Assembly: GCA_965656545.1 (NCBI GenBank)
Contig: CBFHKZ010000002.1
Coordinates: 255,215-319,214 of the forward strand
Source: UBA7446 sp965656545
GTDB taxonomy: Bacteria; Bacteroidota; Bacteroidia; Flavobacteriales; Flavobacteriaceae
Length of the DNA stretch: 64,000 nt
Reading direction: 5' to 3'
Part shown: positions 1 through 8,100 of the stretch, in pieces
How positions within the stretch are numbered: the stretch's first letter is position 1
Layout of the letters: each line of letters begins with the position of its first letter
Program-made: the position numbers and the translations under genes
The notes under the pieces: model-generated
Databases searched by the model: none
The model's input: only the letters and a program-made list of their open reading frames with translations
What the model was told of the DNA's origin: nothing

Positions 1-1133
1 TGGGCGATGCCAACAACACCAAAAGCTATGATATTCTCTTGTTGTTGATGAGCATGGAAGAACTCCAGCACTTTGGTGGGGTACAGGGCGCATTGGAACA
101 CCACACCTCAACCACAGTGGTTTTCTATGAAGGCATTGATACAGCATCCCTAAAAGAATACTTAACAGATGTGGTTTCACATGAATTTTTCCATACGCTT
201 ACACCCTTGAACGTACACTCCGAACAAATTCACTATTTCAACTATAACGAAGGGATAATGTCGCAACACCTGTGGATGTATGAAGGGACAACGGAATATT
301 TCGCCAACCTGTTTCAAGTGCAACAGGATCTCATCACTGTGGAAGATTTTTATACCCGTATCTCGGAAAAAATTGATCTTGCCAAAAGATTTGACGATAC
401 CATGCCCTTTACAGAAATGAGCACCAAAATCGTTGACGAGCCCTACCAATCCAACTACCAAAACGTATACTACAAAGGTGCCTTGATTAATATGTGTTTA
501 GACATCATCATCAGAGAGCAGAGTGGGGGAACTCGAGGTATTTTATCCGTCATGCAAGCCTTGGCAAAAAAATACGGCGTAGATAAGCCCTTCACAGACA
601 ACCAACTTTTTGATGAAATCGTTGCCATGACCTATCCAGAAGTGGGTGACTTTATCAAAACCCATGTACAAGGCGAAACACCCATTCCGTATAAAAGCTT
701 TTTGGAAAAGGCAGGCGTTACCATTTTTGATACCGATGAGAAACTCCAAAGCATCATCATGCTTGACAGTCGAACGCCATTTATTGGCAGCAAACCCAAT
801 GAGGCCGGCGTACCGGAATTGGTAGTAAACGGGCTTAACAACAGACTAAAAGCCATTGGCTTTCAAGAAGGAGATGTCTTACGCGTATTCAATGGTACCG
901 AAATCCCTGAGCTTAATTCGGCTAACGCAGGTATGGTGAATCAGTTATTTGGGGCTTCCTTTAGCTGGACCCCAGAACAAGAAGTGACTTTTGAAGTAGA
1001 CCGCGATGGCAAACGTATACCTCTCAGCGGAACCGTTGGAATAGCCGTAGCACCGTCAAAAGGAATACAAGCAAATACCAATGCCACAGCCGCACAAATT
1101 GCATTGCGAAATGCGTGGTTGTATGGGGAATAG
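1..1133 (+). CDS. M61 family metallopeptidase with PDZ domain (3' part, cut by window edge)
   Basis: The reading frame is open to the left edge, so the true start lies upstream. The visible part has a zinc-protease signature HEFFH (bases 180-194) followed about 30 residues later by WMYEG (E codon near 282), the arrangement of the M61 glycyl-aminopeptidase family, in which HExxH and a downstream Glu bind zinc. The last ~100 residues (from base ~780) look like a PDZ domain (NNRLKAIGFQEGDVLRVFNG), which in M61 proteins binds peptide C-termini. M61 enzymes of Bacteroidota are usually secreted or periplasmic; the signal peptide would be outside the window. The stop is followed directly by an AT-rich repeat array. 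The family call is firm; substrate and location are inferred. Confidence 0.88.
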   Translation, partial: GDANNTKSYDILLLLMSMEELQHFGGVQGALEHHTSTTVVFYEGIDTASLKEYLTDVVSHEFFHTLTPLNVHSEQIHYFNYNEGIMSQHLWMYEGTTEYFANLFQVQQDLITVEDFYTRISEKIDLAKRFDDTMPFTEMSTKIVDEPYQSNYQNVYYKGALINMCLDIIIREQSGGTRGILSVMQALAKKYGVDKPFTDNQLFDEIVAMTYPEVGDFIKTHVQGETPIPYKSFLEKAGVTIFDTDEKLQSIIMLDSRTPFIGSKPNEAGVPELVVNGLNNRLKAIGFQEGDVLRVFNGTEIPELNSANAGMVNQLFGASFSWTPEQEVTFEVDRDGKRIPLSGTVGIAVAPSKGIQANTNATAAQIALRNAWLYGE

Positions 1134-1284
1134 GCAATAGTTATTAGTTAATGGTGAATAGTTATTAGTTAATAGGGAATGGGCAATAGTTTTTAGTTAA
1201 TGGTGAATAGTTATTAGTTAATGGTTATTAGTGAATAGGCAATAGGGAATGGGCAATAGTTATTAGTGAATAGTTATTAGTTGA
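1134..1284. repeat. AT-rich tandem/dispersed repeat (ATAGTTATTAGTTAATRG units)
   Basis: About 150 bp are built from degenerate units such as GGCAATAG, TTATTAGTTAATGG and TGAATAG repeated head to tail, starting at the stop codon of the M61 gene. A shorter copy of the same unit family lies at 33941-34016. There is no coding capacity and no spacer structure, so this is not CRISPR. It resembles the slippage-prone intergenic repeats seen in many Bacteroidota genomes. Confidence 0.85.
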
Positions 1285-1458
1285 TTAGGGATTGTCTAAT
1301 CTTTCCGAAAACCAAACAATTATGCCCAAGCAGAGGAATGCAAATAAGATTAGTGTAACCAATATGCTGAGTATTGGGTATTTATAAAATATCCCTGGAA
1401 AACGCCTATTTATCTGGTGTAGAAAGACAAAAAACAGGATGATAAGCAGCCATTCCAT
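1285..1458 (-). CDS. small two-helix membrane protein, hypothetical
   Basis: A 57-residue ORF reads on the minus strand from ATG at 1458 to TAA at 1285. It begins MEWLLIILFFVFLHQ, has a short basic/aromatic loop (NRRFPGIFYKYP), and a second long hydrophobic stretch (about residues 29-50) before a polar tail SERLDNP. The hydrophobic-loop-hydrophobic pattern is typical of a real small inner-membrane protein rather than random sequence. It is transcribed away from the DUF2461 gene, whose start is 57 bp upstream on the other strand. I do not recognise a family. The downstream end abuts the AT-rich repeat. Confidence 0.5.
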   Translation of the reverse strand: MEWLLIILFFVFLHQINRRFPGIFYKYPILSILVTLILFAFLCLGIIVWFSERLDNP

Positions 1459-1515
1459 AATCGCAATATTGGGGCATCATAAATATATAAAAAAGTTAAT
1501 GTGTATCTTTAAATC

Positions 1516-2184
1516 ATGCAATTAAATCCAGCGCTATTTCGATTTTTTAAGCAGCTCGCAAAGAACAACAACCGAGAGTGGTTTGAGCAACACAAACCCG
1601 AGTTTAAGGCCTTGGAAACAGAAGTAAAACAGTTTGGCGAAGCCCTGAAAGACAAACTCAACCAACACGACAGCATAGACCGTTTTAAGGTATTTCGCAT
1701 TTACCGTGATGTGCGCTTTTCCAAAGACAAGACCCCGTACAAAACCCATTTCGGACTGACCTGGCACCGTACCAAGCCTGAATTTAGAGGCGGCTATTAC
1801 CTACACCTCAAACCCGACGACATCTTTTTGGCCTGTGGTTTTTGGGATCCTGCGCCGGCAGACCTCAAACGCATACGCCAAGAAATTGACCTAGACGGAG
1901 ACGAATACCGAAACCTTATCAATGCGCCAGCCTTTAAAAACACTTGGGGCGCACTGCAAGGCAATGCCGTAAAAACCGCACCCAAGGGCTATGCCAAAGA
2001 CCACCCAAACATCGATTTACTGCGTTTTAAGCAACATATCTTTATGATTCGCTATACAGAAGTGGAAGTTGCCGCTGCGGACTTTATGGACCGCCTAGAC
2101 GCTGCGCTGCAAGCCATGCGCCCCTTTGTGGACTATATGAGCAACGTACTCACCACCAATGCGGATGGGGAGCGTTTGGTTTAA
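1516..2184 (+). CDS. DUF2461 / TIGR02453 family protein
   Basis: The 222-residue protein matches the DUF2461 pattern from its first residues: an N-terminal segment FFKQLAKNNNREWF, then YRDVRFSKDKTPYKTH around residues 60-75 and GGYYLHL followed by a GFWDP motif. The family is widespread in bacteria and fungi. Its function is unknown, and no catalytic residues are established. Length is normal for the family. It stands alone on the plus strand, and its stop is only two bases from the stop of the convergent nuclease gene at 2187, the distal end of the accessory island. Confidence 0.88.
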   Translation: MQLNPALFRFFKQLAKNNNREWFEQHKPEFKALETEVKQFGEALKDKLNQHDSIDRFKVFRIYRDVRFSKDKTPYKTHFGLTWHRTKPEFRGGYYLHLKPDDIFLACGFWDPAPADLKRIRQEIDLDGDEYRNLINAPAFKNTWGALQGNAVKTAPKGYAKDHPNIDLLRFKQHIFMIRYTEVEVAAADFMDRLDAALQAMRPFVDYMSNVLTTNADGERLV

Positions 2185-2186
2185 GG

Positions 2187-2630
2187 TTAAATGTGCTTAT
2201 AATAACGTTCTAAAATATATTCTACTAGATAATCCGCGGTTTGATTTAAATCATTCCTGACTAGTTTATTAGGTATTCTTATCGTCATATAACCGTCAAC
2301 CATAGAATGGAACATTCTTTTTAAATCAGATAATGCTTGTTTTGTACTTTGATTATGCTGAATACCGTCAACTTCAATATGTAGTTTAGGACGTTCAAAT
2401 ACGATGTCAACGTGCTTAAACCCATCAAATTTTTCTAGCTCGGGTTCGAAACCTCTTAGCTTTAGTGCAAAATATAAATCAACTACCTCATTGGTTGTAT
2501 GCTTTAATTGATGTTTTAACCAATTTTGACAGGCCATACAGATATGATATCCAAAGTTTTCTTTGGAGTACAGATACACATTTCCGTCAATGGATTTGCA
2601 ACAGTTTAGACAGCGCATGTAAACACTCAT
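2187..2630 (-). CDS. zinc-ribbon DUF559-like / Vsr-fold nuclease
   Basis: A 147-residue protein, last gene of the minus-strand island operon. The N-terminus has two CxxC pairs (C7/C10 and C31/C34), a probable zinc ribbon. The second half has the DUF559/very-short-patch-like nuclease core: D75 in HVDIVF, then IEVDG with E86 and D88, and a following H92. This is the PD-(D/E)XK arrangement with E-x-D. It probably cuts or nicks DNA, the ribbon giving DNA binding. The start is 17 bp after the preceding stop; M5 at 2618 is an alternative. It shares its catalytic signature with the DUF559 domain inserted in the restriction gene of the same operon, but has its own N-terminus. Exact role is inferred. 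Confidence 0.7.
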   Translation of the reverse strand: MSVYMRCLNCCKSIDGNVYLYSKENFGYHICMACQNWLKHQLKHTTNEVVDLYFALKLRGFEPELEKFDGFKHVDIVFERPKLHIEVDGIQHNQSTKQALSDLKRMFHSMVDGYMTIRIPNKLVRNDLNQTADYLVEYILERYYKHI

Positions 2631-2647
2631 ATATGCTGGCGTTTTGC

Positions 2648-3550
2648 TTAGGGATTTAGCTCGTCATTTTTTGGCTCTGTTGGAAGCCCTTTTGATATGC
2701 GGATTAAGCCTTTTATAAAATCCCTGTGTTTTTTCAAGTCATTTGATGAAATTTTTATTCTGTACTTCCCATATCTTTTATCATAATCCATTAAATCAAG
2801 ACCTAGATTTTCGATTTCATTTTCTAAATCTTCTGATTTATCAAGTCTGATTTCCATTCGAGTAAAATTTCTTTTTGCTCTAAAAAGGACAAAATTATCT
2901 GCTCGGCCATTATTGGCTAGTCCGATATAAAACTTATTATATTTTAGTTGATACCCTGGTATAACTTCACTAATTAGTTCCAAGGCTTCATCAACAATTT
3001 TCATTGTCTTGGGTGTTGCTTTTTGAACTTCCCAATAATTTCTATCCGTAATTTCAGAAATTTCCTCATCTTCATCAACTAAGCCTAGCGACATTTCATC
3101 CAACACTTTGTTAAAAGTTAAAAAATAATCTTCTCCATTCTTGTAGGCAGTAAGTTGAATAGCAATTAAAGGTATATTTCCATTGAATAGACCAATTACG
3201 TTTAAGAACCTACTAGTAATTTCCTCTGCTACAATAACAGCACAATGCTCATACTGAGGGTATCTTTTTCTTTCAATATCCCAATACTCAATTGTTCTGA
3301 TAATATGACTTTCATCTGTTTTTCCTAATTGAATCTCCAACTCATATCTTTTATTTATTTCAGGGTCTTGTAACAAAATATCTAAGCGTCCTGCACGATG
3401 CTGATTGCGTTCTTTGTCTTTTAAAATGAGATCGCCAAGTCCCAAGATTTCTGGATTTTTCGCAATTTCTCCTTGTAACCATGCTTCTGTTAAAACAGGA
3501 TGGTTTTTCAGATTTACTTTTTCTGGATGAATTAAATTGATTTTTGCCAT
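2648..3550 (-). CDS. PD-(D/E)XK nuclease-like protein of defence island
   Basis: A 300-residue protein. The N-terminal ~90 residues fit a restriction-endonuclease-like fold: an acidic helix around E28, GRLDILL with D57, and YELEIQLG with E72 and Q74, a variant D...E-x-Q active site. Residues ~195-290 form a separate C-terminal domain (VDEALELISEVIPGY, then ADNFVLF and MEIRLDK) resembling the DUF5655-type domain found in other restriction-associated proteins. It is fourth in the island operon, 17 bp from each neighbour, so it is very likely co-transcribed with the TcmP/three-Cys pair and the restriction enzyme. I cannot name a precise family; nuclease activity is inferred from the motif alone. 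Confidence 0.6.
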   Translation of the reverse strand: MAKINLIHPEKVNLKNHPVLTEAWLQGEIAKNPEILGLGDLILKDKERNQHRAGRLDILLQDPEINKRYELEIQLGKTDESHIIRTIEYWDIERKRYPQYEHCAVIVAEEITSRFLNVIGLFNGNIPLIAIQLTAYKNGEDYFLTFNKVLDEMSLGLVDEDEEISEITDRNYWEVQKATPKTMKIVDEALELISEVIPGYQLKYNKFYIGLANNGRADNFVLFRAKRNFTRMEIRLDKSEDLENEIENLGLDLMDYDKRYGKYRIKISSNDLKKHRDFIKGLIRISKGLPTEPKNDELNP

Positions 3551-3567
3551 TGTAATTTTATCTATAA

Positions 3568-4299
3568 TTATAAAGAAATTGGTAAATCTTGATAAATCTT
3601 ACCATCTATCTCAATACCATTTGATTTTTTACTTCGTTTAATTCCGTCTGCTCCCCAAGTACCCCATTGTTTGAAAAAGAAAGTTGAGCCTTGTAATTCA
3701 CATTGCTCTTTGATATTTAAAGCCCACTCTTTTTTCATAGGTCTTGCTTTATGACCGCTTTCACCACCAACGATTACCCAATGAATACCTGTAAGGTTTA
3801 ATAGCCCGACATCTTCTAACAATGGCTCTGCTGAAACAAAACGAATTGAGGCATTAACTTTTCTTAGACAATCAACCCTGTAAATTGATTTTTTATCTTC
3901 TACAGAAACGCCCATCCAAACATTTTTAGGTAAATGGTTATTTCCAAAATAATTTACCATACGTTCCTCTCGCTTCGTAAGAATTTGATATGTATGTTGT
4001 GGTGTTTTTTTAATGACATCGAATATATTATCTAAAAATGATGTTGGCATTTTCTCGTGAAATAAGTCACTCATTGAGTTGACAAAATACTTAGTTGGTT
4101 TTTTCTTTAAAAGTGGTTGATTCAGTCTGTTAGGCATAATCTTAAACTCGAAGCCATTTTCATATCCTGGAGTTCCAATAGCTTTCAATCTCCTAGCCAT
4201 TGTTTCAGCATAACAGTTTTTACAACCCGATGATACTTTGTTGCAGCCCGTTGAAGGATTCCATGTTTCTTCTGTCCATTCTATTTTTGAAGTAGCCAT
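3568..4299 (-). CDS. DUF5131 (phage Gp37/Gp68-like) three-Cys-motif protein
   Basis: A 243-residue protein opening with IEWTEETWNPSTGC and three cysteines C19, C26 and C29 in a Cx6CxxCYAE arrangement. This is the hallmark of the Gp37/Gp68 family now called DUF5131, which resembles a radical-SAM-type iron-sulfur motif. Further family signatures are FVNSMSDLFHE, QILTKR and WVIVGGESGHKARP. It is one base away from the TcmP gene, the obligate neighbour of this family. The pair is known from phages and mobile islands, but its chemistry is unknown; modification of nucleic acid or a nucleotide is a guess. Length is typical and the protein looks intact. Confidence 0.85.
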   Translation of the reverse strand: MATSKIEWTEETWNPSTGCNKVSSGCKNCYAETMARRLKAIGTPGYENGFEFKIMPNRLNQPLLKKKPTKYFVNSMSDLFHEKMPTSFLDNIFDVIKKTPQHTYQILTKREERMVNYFGNNHLPKNVWMGVSVEDKKSIYRVDCLRKVNASIRFVSAEPLLEDVGLLNLTGIHWVIVGGESGHKARPMKKEWALNIKEQCELQGSTFFFKQWGTWGADGIKRSKKSNGIEIDGKIYQDLPISL

Positions 4300-4300
4300 G

Positions 4301-5143
4301 CTAAAAATCTAGTCTTAATTGTTCATTTGCTTTCATTTGTATTTTTTTAAAAAAGTCAATTCCTCTTTTGTTTTTTGAATAAAATGACAGATAATACAAA
4401 GGTAGGTTTTTGAGGTTTGAACGAATTTGGTTAAAATTTCGCTCTTTTTGATATCCGATTTTTGTCATTGAGTTCTCGTAATGATTTGCTAAGAATTGCA
4501 CGAAATTTTGATTAGAGTATTTATTATATTCTTTTCTCCAATTAGCATTATCTAAATACAAATCTATTTTATCGCTATTTTGACTTAGGTAATTTTCAAT
4601 GTTTCTATTTGCATCCATGTGTAAAGCTTGTAATATAAGAAAGTCCATATTTATACTTCCTAGGGATTTAATAGTGTTAAAATGAAGGTTTAAAGAACAA
4701 GGGTCGACAAAGCAAAATGACAGCATGGTGTTATTCCTGTTAAAATTAGGGATTAATTCTTTTATTTCTTCTATGGCTAAATTACTGTCCCTGTTTAATA
4801 TAGAATAATCTAAATGACTGAAATTACTTTTAACTCTACTTTTTAAAGATTCATACTTATTAACGTTTCTCTCACAAAATATATATTTTGTAAAAGGAAC
4901 CGGCAAAGACATTGCAATCAAAGGTGAACTAAGGTAAATTTTATTATTCTCAATAATTTTTGCATTTCCCGCACCTGCAAATAAATCTATATAAACAAGT
5001 TGATCCCATTTGTTTTTCATCCCATTGGTAAATATCTGACAATAATGACCAAGTAGCCTATATTTTTCTAGTGACCACGTTCTAACTTCTGGAGTTAATA
5101 ATCCATCGTCTTTTACTTCAATTAGAGGGTTAAACATTTCCAT
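4301..5143 (-). CDS. tcmP: three-Cys-motif partner protein TcmP
   Basis: A 280-residue protein with the TcmP signature: a Trp-Ser-Lys-rich N-terminal segment, YIDLFAGAG at residues 51-59, and FVDPC at 145-149. YIDLFAGAG resembles a Rossmann-type nucleotide or SAM-binding motif I, suggesting a methyltransferase-like fold. The family is defined by being encoded next to a three-Cys protein, as here (one-base gap to 3568-4299). It also lies one base after the restriction-modification gene stop, so the three genes are probably translated from one message. The second half is AT-rich compared with flanking housekeeping genes, consistent with transfer. Function is unknown in the literature that I know. 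Confidence 0.85.
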   Translation of the reverse strand: MEMFNPLIEVKDDGLLTPEVRTWSLEKYRLLGHYCQIFTNGMKNKWDQLVYIDLFAGAGNAKIIENNKIYLSSPLIAMSLPVPFTKYIFCERNVNKYESLKSRVKSNFSHLDYSILNRDSNLAIEEIKELIPNFNRNNTMLSFCFVDPCSLNLHFNTIKSLGSINMDFLILQALHMDANRNIENYLSQNSDKIDLYLDNANWRKEYNKYSNQNFVQFLANHYENSMTKIGYQKERNFNQIRSNLKNLPLYYLSFYSKNKRGIDFFKKIQMKANEQLRLDF

Positions 5144-5144
5144 A

Positions 5145-8100
5145 TCACTCCTTTTGTTTTTTTAATTCTTTCAAGCTGTCTTTTTTAGTAATAATGCTAT
5201 CAATTTTTTCCATAAGCTCGTGGGTTTCAGATAGCGCTACGATGATCTTTTGGTAGTGTAGGATATCTTCATAGGATAGCGTACGTCCTTTACGGTCTTT
5301 TAACCATTTTTGAGCGGGTTGATAGCCTCCGATATAAAACTCCCACGCTACTTTGGGTACGTTGTCAAAAAACTGCTCGTCGTTTATCCAGACTTTGCCT
5401 GTGGTGTCGTTTATGGGTTCGTAGCCGATATTGGTTTTGGTCAATTTTCGGGTAATGGTATTGCTGCCGTCAATGGGGTAGGTGGTGATAAACTGATTTA
5501 CGCTAGGGGACTCCAACAAATGAATTTGACGTATTTCTCCGCCTAACTTGACCAACTGCCAAAAGGTTGCTGCATCTTTTGGGTAAGGTACTCTGGGGAA
5601 ATCTATTTTTAAAAACGCCTTGTATTTCTCTCGGTAAGTTGGCGCATGCAACACCGCATAGATATAATCCAAAATATCAATGGGCGCAAAACTACTAGAT
5701 TCCCCTCCTTTGGAGGGGTGCTCGCCAAAGGCGAGTGGGGTGGTTTTTTCTTGCAACGCATCGAGGGGTGGTTCTTTCAATGCAGGGTGGTTATACAACA
5801 TCTCCATAACCCCGCTCATATTCTTTTTTACATCCAAGTCTGGTATATGAATAACAGTCAACCCCAAACTTTCTAAAAAAGCATCTCTTTCTGCATCATA
5901 TTCTACTTTATCATCATGGCTGCTACCATCTATTTCTATAACCACATTGCAATTGGTGCAGAAAAAATCAACAATATAATTTCCTATGATTTTTTGTCTA
6001 TCAAAATCGAAACCCTTGAACTGTTTGTTTCGTACCTGCTTCCAAAACAATACCTCTGATAAATTGCCTGCTTTTCTGAGTGTTCTGGCTCGTTCTTTCA
6101 GTTTAGGGTTGTAGGGGAGCTTCATGTAGTTTTGGGTATTTCTACCACCCCGACCTCCTACGTCGGCCACCCCTCCGGAGGAGGGGAATTTTTCGGAGGT
6201 AAACGTTAAACCTAAATTCGCTGCTATTTGATTAACGATTTCCTCGTTGAGATTTGGGACTCTTTTAGCCTCTTGTTCTATGGTTTGTTGTTCCCCATTT
6301 TCGGAATAAAGATAGAGTGGAAAAGTAGATGTTATTTCACTTGTTCTATTTGACACATATGAACTTTCAATTACTTTATTAGTAATAAAAGAATGAACGT
6401 AATCATCTCCTGTTTTAAATTGCTTGCAAAGTGTCAAGCCGATATTTTCGCCGACCGTAAAGTGTTGCATTACTTCTTTTCTACTTCTCTCTATAAAAAA
6501 ATCATTATAGTACAGAAACCGATTATCAAATGGGCGATAAGATACTTTTTGAATATGAGTCGGTTCAAATGCTGATGCTTTCTTTTTTACATCATCAATT
6601 TCCCAACTTTTGTTTTCTTTTACGCCGTATTTAGATTTCAAAAAATCTTTTTCAAGAACAAAAAAATCTTCAATTCTTTCTGATAAAACTGACTTACTTT
6701 CATCAATAACAAATGAATCCCGAGAAGTTACAACACCAACGTTATTGATTGTAAACAGATCATTCATTTGAAAACCTTCATCATAACTTTTTTGCGCTTC
6801 AAAATCTTTTTGCACCATAAAATACATAGGCGGTACATTTGGTAATTCATTAAAAGCAATAGATTTAAGTGAGTTTCTATTTATAAAATCGTATTTAAAC
6901 TCTCGTTTTCCATAAAGGTCGTAATGGAATACTTTGCCTAATTGACCACCCCGTCCTGCGGACACCCCTCCGGAGGATGGGAATTTTTTGCCTGTTTTTA
7001 CGAATATGTTGATTGATACCCCTTGCATTATATCAAACACATTTTGGTCAGGGCTTCCGTCGGGTGCTTTTTCTTTTTTCTTGCTGTTGCCGTGTAAATC
7101 AATCGTGTAAATCTTATCATAGGTTTTAAGCAAATGCCAACGCATTCCCCTAAACGTAGGGTTGTCCAAAAATCCGTGTGGGTTGATAAACGCCAAAACG
7201 CCACTTCCGTTTTTCTCAATAAAATGCTGTCCATATCTGATAAACTTTACATAGTCATCATTTATCCATTTTGGGTTTCGTTCCTTTAGTTTCTCTTTTC
7301 CACCTGGTTCTTTTTTATAGTCTTGCATTAAATCCATAATCCATTTGCCTTTATTGGCACTTTCGCCACTGTAGGGCGGATTCCCAATCACGCACATTAC
7401 AGGCGTATCGCGTTTGATATGGTTGGCTTCGTTGGCTTCGGTGCTTAACCAATTGGCAAAGAGCGTTCCCGTATCGGGATGGTGTGCTTCCAAACTGTTG
7501 GTCAAATACACCCTAAAGCGTTGTAGGGTAGTGGGGACAAACTTTGTTTCGGTCAGCAATAAGTCCAATTTTAAATGCGCCATGGCATAACTCGCCATCA
7601 GCAACTCAAAACCGTTTAAACGTGGTAACAAATGGTTTTCAACATAGTTGCTCCACAGTCCTTGTTGCCCTGTAAATCCTTTGTAAATATGTTTAATCAC
7701 TTCTGCCAAAAACGTACCCGTCCCCGTGGCGGGGTCTAAAATCTGAACACGATGTACTTCTTTTTCCACCTTTTTCCCTTGTGCATTTACTTTTATGGGA
7801 ACTTTAGTGGTGTCTGCCAATCCTTGGGGTAGGTCAAATTCCGTTTTAAGAATGTCGTCTACGGCACGTACAATAAAATCAACCACAGGTTGCGGTGTGT
7901 ACCAAACCCCTCTGGCTTTGCGTAATTTAGGGTCGTATTCTGCTAAAAAAGTTTCATAGAAATGAATAATGGGGTCTTCCATTTTGGTGGATTTCCCGTA
8001 ATTCTTCAAAATTTCTTCTACGTTACACGCTAAAAAGATATCGGAAAGGTTTTCTACCACCCACTTAATGCGGTCGTCAATATCGGGCCCTGCGATATAG

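Larger units (their letters stand above)
5699..6190 (-). mobile_element. DUF559 nuclease cassette with inverted palindromic ends, inserted in frame
   Basis: The 492-bp segment inside the restriction gene begins and ends with related arms in inverted orientation: ATTCCCCTCCTTTGGAGGGG at 5699-5718 and the reverse complement of an ATTCCCCTCC...GGAGGGGTG version at 6140-6190. Each arm holds two small hairpins and ends in GGGGTGG. Between them lies a complete DUF559 domain with its own internal ATG at 6125, opening KLPYNPKLKERARTLRK and containing IVDFF and VIEIDG. DUF559 genes flanked by such repeats recur in flavobacteria as I recall. No transposase and no clear target-site duplication are visible. 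Mobility is inferred from the arms and from the interruption of the host protein. Confidence 0.7.

Noticed and set aside
1134..1284. Possible CRISPR array
   Set aside because: Units are degenerate, of variable length and lack spacers of constant size; no cas gene nearby.
5646..5876. Plus-strand ORF across the DUF559 cassette
   Set aside because: Shadow of the minus-strand RM gene; it reads the palindromic arms without domain similarity.
5699..6190. Intein in the RM protein
   Set aside because: No splice-junction Cys/Ser or HN motif; the ends are DNA palindromes instead.
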